Counted from the first letter of the stretch, positions 37,404 through 48,065 are shown. The stretch is DNA of 64,000 nt from Archegozetes longisetosus (GCA_018873245.2 JAEMBT020000006.1:7833855-7897854), one strand, 5' to 3'. The notes: a model not told the origin generated them from the letters alone. Program-made: numbers and translations.

Positions 37404-38199
37404 CGAAAACCTAATATACTTTGAAGAAAGACGTATATTGATCTTGAAATTTGAAAAAGGAAAAGCTTATTTATTTGAATGTTTTAATAAAATCAATAAC
37501 TCTTAATTGTGATTAGTTTAATAAAGTTTGAAACCACTATTTAAATACCTGAAACATGTGAATAGAGGGCACATGTTACATGAGGGACCGAACCTTTATT
37601 TCATAACAAAAGTAAATATTGAAGTTTCAGATTCAAATATTCATCAAATAAATCAACATTTAATGATAATTAGATAAATGTAAAATTAGTCAATTTTTCA
37701 GTAAGAAAAGATGCGCAATCAAAAATTCCTTTGGATTCATCTAAAAAATCAATAATTGATAGTTAAAATGTAAGTTCATCAGAAGTAAACTTTAAATGAA
37801 AGAGATCTATAGGCGCACCTTCAAAACTATTCTAAACATCAGAACTATGTGTTCATACAATCGAATTAATTTTAAAGATAGGTTCATTCAGTTCCACAAT
37901 AATAGACACTCATTGCACAAATTGAGCTTATTATTTAATTTATAAAGAGTCATCAAAAGCCTAATGATGAGTCAGTCTTAGACTAAAACTTTTCAAATTT
38001 AGCGCAAAAATCTAGTGATGGAAGGTAGAAGAGTACGATATTTGTCAAATAGCAAACCAATAGCTTTGTAATTAGTAGGCAAGACTTAGCACGTGTTATT
38101 GATTAACTATTAATTGTAATTAATTTGTTGGAAAAAAAATTAATACGAACATAAATAAATAGTAAATAGATTATAGATTAAAAAATTAACAAAGTTTAA
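37404..38199. promoter_or_regulatory. Divergent intergenic region, TRMT1 and TOMM22
   Basis: 796 bp between head-to-head starts, presumed to hold both promoters. No coding block or recognisable site was found. Confidence 0.35.
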
Positions 38200-38914
38200 A
38201 TGACAGAAGAGCAGTCGCCAAACTCTGACTCTGGTTTATCAGAATTATCAGAAATGTCAGTATCTGGATCAATGAGTCGAAATTTATCGCCTAACGATCA
38301 ACCCAATCAAGCCGACCATGATGATGATGAAGTCAGACATTTTTATTTAATTTATAACATCAGTTCTTATTATATCATAACTAAATATCTTTATTTTTCA
38401 TATCTTACTCAATGATACTTTTATTATCTATTTCTATCAAATAGTAGTTAAGTTATAATTTATATCTATTAATTGAATTTTTTAATCCAACCAAAATGAC
38501 TGATCAGTTCATAGACGAGACGTTATCCGAAAGACTGATAGGTCTGACAGAAATGTTTCCAGAATGCGTTCGCAACGGTTTTGTCAATATAACTTGTGGT
38601 TCAGTCAGTAGCCTGAAATATTTGTATGGATTCAGTCGTTCAGCTCTTTGGGTCCTATTTACATCATCTGCTGTTCTTTTGGCACCACTTGCCCTCGAAA
38701 TGGAAAGGTCACAAATGGAAGAATATTCGAAACAACAGCAGAGACAAGTAAATATAATTGATTCTTATAAGTGTTGAATCAATTGATATTAACAAATATT
38801 TTAATCTAATTATCCGATGATCAGATTCTATTAGGGCCGAGTGCTGCCCTTTCGACAGGACCTCATGGAATGGCACCAATGCCCCCACCATTACAGTCGC
38901 CAACACAACGCTAG
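38200..38914 (+). CDS. TOMM22: Mitochondrial import receptor subunit TOM22
   Basis: Three exons, 38200-38331, 38508-38747 and 38825-38914, each a whole number of codons, giving 153 residues (human 142). An acidic cytosolic N-terminus (ADHDDDE) leads to FIDETLSERLIGLTEMFPE, the family signature, then a single tail-anchor span (ALWVLFTSSAVLLAPLALE) preceded by YGFSRS. The intermembrane-space tail has MERSQMEEYSKQQQRQ joined to ILLGPSA, as in animal TOM22. TOM22 is the central receptor and organiser of the TOM complex in the mitochondrial outer membrane. It is tail-to-tail with folliculin with only 160 bp between stops, so the two mature 3' UTRs probably overlap. Confidence 0.95.
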
Positions 38915-38954
38915 AGAATTTTCAAATTTATCAGATTTAGTTGAATTTAAAATT

Positions 38955-38960
38955 TTTATT
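38955..38960 (-). terminator. Candidate poly(A) signal of folliculin gene
   Basis: TTTATT on + reads AATAAA on the minus strand, about 115 nt past the folliculin stop and only 41 nt from the TOM22 stop on the other strand. Confidence 0.4.
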
Positions 38961-39074
38961 ACTCTATATACAGTGAATACTACATTAAACAAGTTATTAT
39001 AATTGGTTTAAAAACTTAACTCTGCTCCAAAATGACATTAAACTTATGTCAATTTATCGATATAAAAAACTATT

Positions 39075-40730
39075 TCATACACTTATAGTCTCATCTAATA
39101 AATTAGTTTCTGAATTAGTAGAAAAGACTTTTGTTTTAAATTCTAAGCTTAATCCACAACTCGACCAGAACGCAATCAACTTTGAGTCGCATTCTTCGAC
39201 TTCAATCAACCTCATGACTGAATTGATTTCAGATGAAGATCGCGGAGGATTGACTCCTTTGGTATATGAATAGAGGACTTGCGCTTTATTAAGCCATTCA
39301 TTCTTAAGTGACATTAAATATGAATTGAAGGTTGAATCAGAATATGATAAATCAGTTAATATTCGTTCGACATTTGTTAAGTAGTTCGGCATCCGATCAG
39401 GAAGTTTTGTAATCGAATGCACTGTTATTTGAGCATTATCTAACAGCAAACTACTAGTTGATTGTTTATCTATTTCTTTATCTTTTATTGTGATTAAAAT
39501 GTAAAATTCAGACTCCATTATACTAGAGGGTAATGACTCTAAGCTCGAAATTGCAATAAAATTATGTTTTGATGATTCATCGAAACGTTGATTATTAGTT
39601 AAAGCAATAATACACTCATCAGGTAACAGCTGTGATAAACAATGAATAAAAGCTTTTAATCTTGAATTATTTGAGTCAAATACTATTATCTTGTTTCCGA
39701 TAACAGTATTATATCCAATTGTCTGAAACTTATCTTTCCCAACAATTCTATAAAAATTACGCAAAGATAAGGTTTGATCCATTGGAACAACAGGTGCGAG
39801 GCTTGACTCGTTCGAGACAATCATTGAATTCGACTCACTAAGATTGTTGCTGACTGCGTGCAATAACCACGAAAACTGAATGTGAAGATTGGCATAAGTG
39901 GTTTTATCTCCAGTTAGTTCTAGTATTGAACGCGCTTTACTTTTCGTTCTTTGAGTGTTCAACGAATTTCTGTCCAACATATCTTCAAACGAGCTGATAT
40001 TCGCACCAATATTAGAGACGTTATCGAGAATCAGGGAACGTCTTTGTTGACAAGTGGTCTGAGTTAATTCACTTTCATATATAATTTTAGCTTTATTTTT
40101 GAGATTGACTACAATCTGTTCGATATGCTTGCAGTAGAAATTCCAATCACTCAATAGTTCATGTTTATTACGACTAATAACAAGAATACTATAAGTCCTT
40201 TGAAAACCTCTGGCCTTCGAGTCTTTCAAGACGAAGAGATAGCTGAGAATATGTCCTCTTTGGTCATCACCGAAATATATGACACCCTCTCCTTCGTTCT
40301 CATAGGCCTCACAACTAAGACTACGGATACATGCGTCCCGAATCATTGCATAGCTTATTTTTGTTGAATTGCTTCTCTCAATCGGATAACTGTTTGTAAC
40401 GTAACCAAACTTTTGCGAAGGGTTGAACGATAGAAAACCATTGAATCCATTACTAGTCGACTTGGATTTAAGAGAACATCCCACACAGTCATTAGTTTGA
40501 GGAATGAATTCGTCGCTCGTGACAAGCGTTTCATTGTTAAATAAGTTAAGATTATCGTTACATAACGAATAGGCCTGTAACGAAGACATAGATGAAGAAC
40601 AAGATTCTATTGATGTCTTGTTTGCCGTGTTATATGATAATAGATCTGATTCTGATAACCTATTTGTCGTTAAAATGACGTTCGGCCCGTGAAGTTCACA
40701 AAAGTGACAAAAGCAAAACAATTTATCCAT
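39075..40730 (-). CDS. FLCN: Folliculin
   Basis: Single-exon frame of 551 residues (human folliculin 579), start at 40730 with MDKLFCFCHFCELHGPNVI, the conserved N-terminus. The N-terminal longin domain includes CIRSLSCEAYENEGEGVIYFGD, GHILSYLFVLKDSKARGFQRTYSILVI (residues about 161-187) and the helix ending KAKIIYESEL. The Arg pair in ARGFQR (174 and 178) lies in the stretch that, to my recollection, carries the human GAP arginine finger. The C-terminal DENN part is more divergent but includes FRIVGK- and PDECIIALTNN-like segments. Folliculin with FNIP is the GAP for RagC/D on lysosomes, linking amino acids to mTORC1 and TFE factors. The intronless state contrasts with the many-exon vertebrate gene. 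Confidence 0.93.
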   Translation of the reverse strand: MDKLFCFCHFCELHGPNVILTTNRLSESDLLSYNTANKTSIESCSSSMSSLQAYSLCNDNLNLFNNETLVTSDEFIPQTNDCVGCSLKSKSTSNGFNGFLSFNPSQKFGYVTNSYPIERSNSTKISYAMIRDACIRSLSCEAYENEGEGVIYFGDDQRGHILSYLFVLKDSKARGFQRTYSILVISRNKHELLSDWNFYCKHIEQIVVNLKNKAKIIYESELTQTTCQQRRSLILDNVSNIGANISSFEDMLDRNSLNTQRTKSKARSILELTGDKTTYANLHIQFSWLLHAVSNNLSESNSMIVSNESSLAPVVPMDQTLSLRNFYRIVGKDKFQTIGYNTVIGNKIIVFDSNNSRLKAFIHCLSQLLPDECIIALTNNQRFDESSKHNFIAISSLESLPSSIMESEFYILITIKDKEIDKQSTSSLLLDNAQITVHSITKLPDRMPNYLTNVERILTDLSYSDSTFNSYLMSLKNEWLNKAQVLYSYTKGVNPPRSSSEINSVMRLIEVEECDSKLIAFWSSCGLSLEFKTKVFSTNSETNLLDETISV

Positions 40731-41688
40731 TTTTATTCAATTTTAAAACAACTCTATTTATAAAAAAATGATATAAATATTTATCTGAGTTGAAGTCATT
40801 TCAAGTCATCAAAGGTGGTTTGATGTCATGTGCTGCGTACTCAATATTACGTTCCCTTTAACTCAACCTACAGTTAACACTCGTTATTAGTCTAATAAAT
40901 ACAAACTGCATCTAATTCGTTGCATCCTATTTGTGTGTTTTCTCACTAAATAGTAATTTATTAGTAAGTAATAAAATCTAAAGCTTTTACTTTTTAAAAA
41001 TGTAATCTAGTTCTAAATATAATTTCCATATTGAAAGTTGAGACTTAAAAATTGAAAATATTAATGGTTCTAAAACTGAGGTTTTTACAAAAGTTTTCAA
41101 AGCACAAAATTACTTTCAAATAAAAACTTAGAGTAATTTAATTTGTGAATAATAGACGTTTTTAATTGAGTAAAGCTTAAAATAATTCAACTTGTTTTCG
41201 TTCAAATACGCGTGTTGCATAATTTGAGTAAGATATAAGTTAGTTAAATTAAAAACTTAAAACTGAACAGAACAAAAATAGGTTATACTGTAGTAGATAG
41301 AATGAGAGTGGGTTTCTACAAAATTTCATAAAAGTCTAATCGATAGATAATGTGTTGAATGGTAGAAGTAATTGATAGTTTTGTAGATCTGAATGACTAG
41401 TAGTGAGTCCATTAGTGTACAATTAAATAAATCAAGTATGAAATATTACATACGTTTCATTTTATATCAATACTAAAAAGCCATTAATAAAAATCATTAA
41501 TTCAAATAAAAATAGGAATTTAATAATTGAAAATCACCTACAATTGCAATCCATTGAAAATGCGTTCTATTCATGCAAAAGTCTCCCTCTTTTGAGTGCA
41601 GATACATTAAAAATAGTGTTTTCATCAGTAATTTTATTACAATATTTCACTGAATTACATAATAATCCAGTTGTGAATCAATCCTCTG
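40731..41688. promoter_or_regulatory. Divergent intergenic region, FLCN and RNF126-like
   Basis: 958 bp between two head-to-head starts. AT-rich, with no recognisable exon or element; presumed to carry both promoters. Confidence 0.35.
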
Positions 41689-43561
41689 ATGGCAGAGGCG
41701 GCCATAGATATGACATCGAATATGCCACAAATGCGATACTTTTGTCACCAGTGTTCTCAAGAGATGAATACTGTGTTGTTACCTGTAAGTCTATTACTAT
41801 CTTATTCTAACACAATTACGAACTCTATTATTTGCTTTGGGTTCTCATCATTTTCTACATTTTCTGCTAACAAATTCATTTCTAAATCCATTCTAATTTG
41901 TATCGATTTGCGAATTAATAGGATTATACGTGTCCTCGATGTCGGTCAGGATTTATAGAGGAAGTCAATAACGAAGAGAATGACGAAACAGCAAACGGAC
42001 AGTACGTTATGTTTAAATATCATTAAATTAGTTTTACAGCTTATGAAAATATATTTATTATAAAATGATATATTAATGGATTATATAATAGTGAAAGTGA
42101 TGACAATAATGAGTCTGATATTCCTTATGAAAGAGATGCTCAAATGGCAGACATATTAGAAAACTTGTATGGACCATTCAGTGGACCGTTTAGTGGACCG
42201 TTCAGTGGCATGCGACCGCATCCAACTGCTAACAGCACGAATCCCAGCAATACCTTCAGTCCAACCAATGCACAATCAAATGAAAATGCCGACTTTGGAG
42301 CTTCAAACTCATCAACAAGTCGTCAGCGTCAACGACACAATGCGGGTACTGACAGTAATCCACATTCGCCTCAATCGCGTCAAAGAACCAGATATTTTCA
42401 GTTCAATTTTCCGCGCGCTCCAGATGCGGGTGGTTTCGATAATCAGCAGACATTGGAAGGGTTGGAATAAAGTGTATGATCAATTGTTATCCTTTCTAAG
42501 TTGTCGTCATTTAATTTGTAGATTATTTCAACACATACTAACAAACGTGGCTTCGGGACAGTTCGCTGGACGTGAAGGAGGTGTTAATGTTGGCGGCGGA
42601 CGAGGACTGATTAATATTGATTTTCCTCTACCATTATTCCAAGTACTTCACGGTAATCCTGGCGACTATGCGTGGGGTCAGGGTGGGCTCGACGTTGTCA
42701 TAACTCAGGTTTGTACTAACGCATCAACTTATTATACGCTTGAAATTAATTTCAAATCATAATTTAATAGTTACTGAATCAATTGGACGGGACGGGTCCG
42801 CCACCAATGGCTAAGGAAGAAATAGAAAAATTACCGTTTGTCTCAATAACAGAAGAACAAGTTGTGAATCATCTTCAGTGCACAGTTTGTATGGAGGACT
42901 TTAAAATTGCTGAAAAAGTGCGATATTTAGTGTGCTCTCATTGCTATCATAACGATTGTATAGTTCCATGGCTACAAATGGTATGTTTTGATTACATTAG
43001 TTTAGTCTCCAATCCGTTCATAAGTTGCAGATCAGGCTCGCTAACTATATCTTAGAAGTTTAAGCCGTACGAGATAGCCCTCATGGGCTACAATCAACCC
43101 TTTTATATCGAACGCTCCCATAATGAGCGCCCGTAACACCTAACCTAACCTACAGTGAACACTATATCAAATACAAATCTCTTAAATCCCATACTAAAGT
43201 GTACAATTATAATGAATAACTGCTTGTAATGAACGCTTTAGGCTGCACATAACTGTTCACTATAAACGCTAATGACTAACACTAACTGAAATTGAATGTG
43301 AGCTCCGCTGCAATCGTGAATGGACGAATTGGACGCACTTATGCTCTATTACTAAAATTAATTGAACTTTTTGATTGAAAGCACGCCACATGTCCCGTTT
43401 GTCGCAAAGAATTGACACCAAATGGGACTACAAATCAAGGCGTAAATAATAGAGAATCTGTGGCAACGAATAACGATAGTCAACAAACGCCGAGTGATAA
43501 TAGGGAAAACAATCGGTCGTCATCTAATGGAACCTATGAATCTACTGACGATTACGATTGA
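41689..43561 (+). CDS. RING-type E3 ubiquitin ligase, RNF126/RNF115 family
   Basis: Six exons in phase: 41689-41784, 41922-42001, 42092-42460, 42522-42708, 42771-42980 and 43382-43561, giving 373 residues. An N-terminal zinc ribbon (RYFCHQCS...YTCPRCRSGFIEE) is split by intron 1. A disordered Ser/Asn/Pro region includes three tandem GPFS units near exon 3's start. Then come TLEG|LFQHIL and NPGDYAWGQGGLDVVITQ|LLNQLDGTGPPP, which are diagnostic of RNF126/115. A RING-H2 finger begins at Cys281-Cys284 (CTVC), continues CSHCYHNDCIVPW and ends CPVC (318-321) across the last intron. These ligases act in the cytosol with BAG6 on mislocalised hydrophobic proteins and in receptor trafficking. The tail is acidic and Asn/Ser-rich. 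AATAAA lies at 43771, inside the convergent FKBP gene's 3' region. Paralogue cannot be resolved by eye. Confidence 0.93.
43055..43155. repeat. GC-richer intronic block with two hairpins and a CCTAA run
   Basis: Inside the 401-nt last intron of the RING ligase gene. It contains AGCCC-TCAT-GGGCT and CGCTC-CCATAAT-GAGCG hairpins followed by CCTAACCTAACCTAC at 43139-43153, i.e. nearly three arthropod-type telomere units. The composition differs from the surrounding intron, which suggests insertion. No coding capacity. Confidence 0.5.
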
Positions 43562-43694
43562 ATAGTAACACATTCAACCTTAAATTAAGACAAGAGTAAA
43601 TTCAACTCTTCAAGCCTTTAGCACTTATTTTGATGAATTATTAGTAGAACAACTCTTCTTTTGGTCATTTCAATTAATAATATTCATCAAAAGG

Positions 43695-43700
43695 TTTATT
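43695..43700 (-). terminator. Candidate poly(A) signal of the FKBP gene
   Basis: TTTATT on + gives AATAAA on the minus strand, 126 nt beyond the FKBP stop. The + strand signal of the RING gene (43771-43776) lies further right, so the two transcripts would overlap by about 75 nt or more. Confidence 0.45.
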
Positions 43701-43770
43701 AATATTTAAAATGCAAGTTTTTAGTGTACATTTTAATAATTTCAATTATTTAAGCTTATGATATGATTCA

Positions 43771-43776
43771 AATAAA
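43771..43776 (+). terminator. Candidate poly(A) signal of the RING ligase gene
   Basis: AATAAA 210 nt after the stop codon and 50 nt before the FKBP stop codon on the opposite strand. Confidence 0.45.
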
Positions 43777-43825
43777 AATGTTTTCAATTAAAATAAACTT
43801 AATTTATGTCAATTATGCCATTGAT

Positions 43826-46222
43826 TTATGTCACAGATTTTAGTTCAACATCAAAATGAAGTGTACTGTTGGAAGGTATTTGACCAACAGGTCTATTGCC
43901 ATATCTAATATCAATGTAAAATTAATTTATGAAATCATTTTGGAACTAATACAGAATACGGTAAAAGTTACCCCATATTTGGTGGAACTATTATTCTTCG
44001 TTTTCCTCCCGATTTCATCCCTTCGAGACCGATATCCCAGCCTTTAATAACTTCTCCTCTTCCAAGTTTGAACGAAAACGGCTTATTTCCCGAACGATCA
44101 AACTTCTTTATTGTTTGTCAAGCGTCCGATGTAATTGACGTGAATCTAAATATTTGAACGCAACAAAAATTTTCGCTTTTAAAAATTCATTCAAATAATT
44201 TATGAGTGAAATTGCTTGGAATCACGAATTAATCGGAATATTCACTTATATTCATTTGAATTTGGTTTCTCAAATCTAAGAATTTTGACTAAAGCTTAGT
44301 CATGTAACTAAACATATGGTTTTCCCATTCGAGTTTCAAAGATCAACGAAATAATGATAAAACGTACAAATTTGCCTTTTTGAGCTTCAGGACCACTACC
44401 TTCTCTCAAATCTTCAATAATAATTCCGCCACTCAATTTTTGTTGATTTAAATTAGTTTTGGCTTGTTTGTCATCCTAACAAATAGGAAAGAATACAAAA
44501 GATTTTTCAAAAACCGTACTTTAATGAAATGATTTTAGTTATTCAAATACAATCAGAAGGAATGCACATAATAATAAATGTTTTAAATCGTTCTTAAAAA
44601 TCTTAACTGTGGTAATAATAAGCAGATAAAAATTATTTTTTGTCAGAATTCCATTGCTTTTTGTGTTGCTTAAAATTGCTTGCCTTCTGGTTAAAGTTTG
44701 GCGTCTGATTGAAGTTTCCTCTTTGTTGCCCCTTAAAGTTAGGTGATTGTTTTCCTTTGAAATTAGGGCTGTTCTGTTGCTGTTGTCCTCCTCTCTGTCC
44801 ACCAAACTGTTGATTTTTGCCTTGATTTTGACCACCAAATTGTTTCTTGTTTTGCCAGCCTTTCTGGTTCTGGTTTTGGTTCTGATTCTGGTTACCGCCA
44901 AATTGATTCTTTTGTCCCGATTGATTCTTCTGTGCTGATTGATTCCATTGTCCCTTTTGGAACTGTCCACCCTTCTGTTGGTTTCCTTGAAAGCCTCCCT
45001 TCTGTGCACTACCGAATTGTTTTTGTTTGTTATGCTGATTCTGGTTTTGCGGCGACTTATTTTGTAGATCCTGAGGTGACTTTTGTTGATTCTTATTTTG
45101 CTGCTTTTGCTCATTCTGCTTATTAGGCTTTCCTTTATTTGGGTCTGTCTTCTTTTGTTGGCCATCATCTAAGAAATAAATTTCAAAATAAATTATTTCA
45201 ATCAAATAGTCGAACATAAAATCGATTATAGAGACCTGATTCATCGGCTGAATCTTCATCTTCCTCTTCGTCTTCTTCATCGTCTTCACTATCTTCGGCT
45301 TCAACGGCTTCTTTATCGATGAGTCCGAGTGACTCGTCCAAGTTCTCGTCAGACTCTTCTTCGTCTTCATCACTCTCGTCCTCATCCTCGCTGTCGTCAC
45401 TTTCTTTTCTAGCATTCTTAGCATTGAGCTTATTCTGATTTTTATTTTTATTGTTGGCATTGACAGCCTTTTCGTCAGTCTTTTTCTTGGGCAACTCTTT
45501 TTCCTCAACTTTATTCAAAGATTTATTAGGTAACTCCTTAGCTGGTTTTGAGTCCACTTTAGCTTTCTTTCCGAGTGCCTCAGGAGAGCTTTCGATAGCT
45601 TCATTTTTACGTTTACCAGAAGTAGCTTTAATACTATCTTCTTCCTCTTCACTCTCTTCTTCGTCCTCTTCTTCATCTTCCATGTCCTCGTCAAAGTCCT
45701 CATAATCATCCCCATAATCAGGAACCAAATATCCGGTCAAATGGACAGTTCCGTCACCGTTAAGAAAATAGGTGACTTCCTCGCCTTCAACGAACATGTG
45801 GTCAAGTGGCACCTGAAGATTGCGTTCTGGCTCCAGAGTGCAGATCATAAACTCTGACTTCTGGTGTTCGACCATAACTGAGACATATTTTGATGGTTTC
45901 TTGCCATCGCTTGATGGTGGCTCTAACGCAGCCATTGTTAAGTGATATGACTGCTCAACAGTTTGAGAATATCTTTTGCCGGTCTCCAAAGTAACACCTG
46001 ATCAGACATCGAATTATATCATTTAATTGTCTTTCAAATAAATGTTTGGTAACAATTAATGTGACTAAAAGAGAGATCATTTTCTGTTTGAAGAAAGTTA
46101 TCTCTGTTTTAATCGTGTCTATTGTTAACAAAAGTTTTCATTTTATTGTTTGAAATATTTTAAATTAAATTTAAACCAATTCATTAAATACACAATAAAA
46201 ATGAATACAAACCCCAAAACAT
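43826..46222 (-). CDS. Nucleoplasmin-like nuclear FK506-binding protein (FKBP39/46 type), exon structure ambiguous
   Basis: A 10-nt first exon, 46222-46213 (MFWG), splices to 45997-45236: [24 protein letters not shown] is the nucleoplasmin-like domain of insect FKBP39/46, followed by long acidic Glu/Asp tracts and a basic KRK segment. Exon 45168-44633 encodes a Gln/Asn/Gly/Lys-rich tail with QFGG and NFKG repeats and ends in its own TAA (isoform of 435 residues). Downstream exons 44475 (or 44462)-44368, 44145-43972 and 43904-43826 encode an FKBP prolyl isomerase domain: [52 protein letters not shown], then GNRPVG and [12 protein letters not shown]. Nuclear FKBPs of this layout act as histone chaperones and isomerases. 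The FKBP exon at 44145-43972 is 2 nt short: TGA follows KEV unless two T are added before FD. How the Q/N exon and FKBP exons join is unresolved. Confidence 0.8.
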
Positions 46223-46560
46223 TTTTATTATGATTTAAATGACTAAATACTATGATTAAAATGATTTAAAATTAATTGAAATTAAAGCCAACAATGGATT
46301 TGTTAAGTGGTCTAACTCTTAATTCACAGCTTTTAGTAATAAAACTGAAAACATGTGCGTTTTGGAGATTACAATGAAATGTATATTTAAATGCAATCTT
46401 GCTTCTAATATATGATAGAGTTCAGCACTTGTACTATCAGTGGATAATAGAATGTTCTACAAAATAGTTCATCACTTCGACAAACTTTTTCGGTATGACG
46501 ATCGTATCTTTTCTGACACCCCGAATCACTGCTACTAGAAAACCTTGATTTCAAGCTATA

Positions 46561-46700
46561 CAGTAAAACCTGTCTAATTTGGACATTTAGTTAACTAGTT
46601 CTAAAAATGGATAACAGTCAAGTCATATCCTTCTATTGAATTTTTATATTTGCCTTTAAAATTAACTTAAGTGCGTATGAAAGTTAGATAGGTTTTACTG
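46561..46700. mobile_element. 140-bp MITE with Tigger/pogo-like ends
   Basis: The left end CAGTAAAACCTGTCTAATTT and the right end, read on the other strand, CAGTAAAACCTATCTAACTT match at 18 of 20 positions. A TA precedes the left end; the right flank reads CG, so the expected TA duplication is not intact. CAGT..AACCT ends flanked by TA are typical of pogo/Tigger elements of the Tc1-mariner group. No coding capacity, so it would be non-autonomous. Confidence 0.7.
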
Positions 46701-47465
46701 CGGTAAGTTGGGCTAGGTCAGGTTTAACACTAAGAGGTTTTGCTGGAGAAGGTCTAAGTGCAAATTAAGAAAGGTAGTGTGGTCATACCCTAAAACTAAG
46801 TTAAAGCGATGAGATTGTACAGTAAACAATTTGAATAAACTATTAATAACTGTGAACTTGTGAACAGATTAAGGTGTTTAAACGTAATTATTAGCTAAGA
46901 TAGAAATATGTTGCTACTTTACTCCTTTACTAGTTTTGTCGACATACAAACATATCTGAAAAAGTTTTTATCATTAGAATAAATGTCTAAAAAGGTTGAA
47001 ATAGAGACAAATGGAGTAATTAATTTGCAATAAAACAGATGTGGCACAAAATATATGACACATATTTAATAAATAACAGAATACTAAATGTAACAAAACT
47101 TTGGCTCAATATTAAGTGCAGCTCTGATTGATTTTACATAATTTATTCAAACAAATGCATAGTTGATTCGCATAAAAGTTTGGCGAAAATCACAAGTTTT
47201 GTTATGCAAACAAAGTTTGGTAAGAGTTTGAGAATTTAATTTATCAGATCTACTGCATAGAACGTTTGTGAAACTAACTAAAAAAACTTATTTCGCTTAT
47301 TTTGATTGATAAGATTTCTCGAATCTAATGTGAAGAATATTTGGCGAACAAGTAAATATAATGAAAGTAGCTAAGTCAAGCATTAGGGTTCGACGGATTC
47401 AGCTCAAAAGTGGTGCACATGTAGCTTATATTCTAGATATTAAGAATTCAGATCTTTCTTTCTTT

Positions 47466-47468
<3 letters not shown>

Positions 47469-47522
<54 letters not shown>
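47469..47522. repeat. (CT)n microsatellite
   Basis: About 26 uninterrupted CT dinucleotides on the + strand. A short + strand frame crosses it and translates to LSLSLS, an artefact. A second, similar tract is at 60260-60317. Confidence 0.95.
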
Positions 47523-47525
<3 letters not shown>

Positions 47526-48065
47526 ACTTATTTTAATATTCAAACAAAAATTGCAAGTTTATATGAAATTAAAATGTTGATTTGATGGTTGTTGTTCAAG
47601 TAAAATATTTATTACTATCTCTCACAAGTTAGTAATTTATACAAAATAGATTTAATAATTTTAAATTGAATTCATTATAGCACTTTTGCCAGGCACCTCT
47701 CAAATGATTTGACAGGTCTTAATCTTGAACGACACTCTTATTGGATTAAAACGAATTTTTGAGATCCTCAAATTTAGGTTTAGTCTAATTGAAATGATAG
47801 AGATTGGCGTAAGACTGTACGGATCAATATAATAAAAATTCTATGCATTGGAGATGTTATGAGTAGTAGTGAAAGCGTAGTGAACATTTGAATGCATAGT
47901 CAAGATTTGAATTGAACGCAAAATAAAAACAATGTTAAATAAGGAATTTCAAAAGTAATATTGTTAAAAGTTTAGGCACGACTCGGACATAAGTTAAACA
48001 AGAAAGAAGATTTTGAGGTAAAGTTTTATATAATGCGGCTGTAGTTGGGAAATGGTTAACGTGAA

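Noticed and set aside
42169..42762. A 197-codon + strand frame spanning exons 3-4 of the RING gene
   Set aside because: It is in the wrong frame for exon 3 and reads through the 61-nt intron at 42461-42521; only its later half (exon 4) is real coding sequence.
44747..45705. Several long frames opposite the FKBP gene's acidic and Q/N exons
   Set aside because: They are antisense or out-of-frame shadows of low-complexity coding sequence (poly-Ser/Leu translations of GAA/GAT tracts).
47361..47585. 74-codon frame containing a Leu-Ser run
   Set aside because: Produced by the (CT)n microsatellite.
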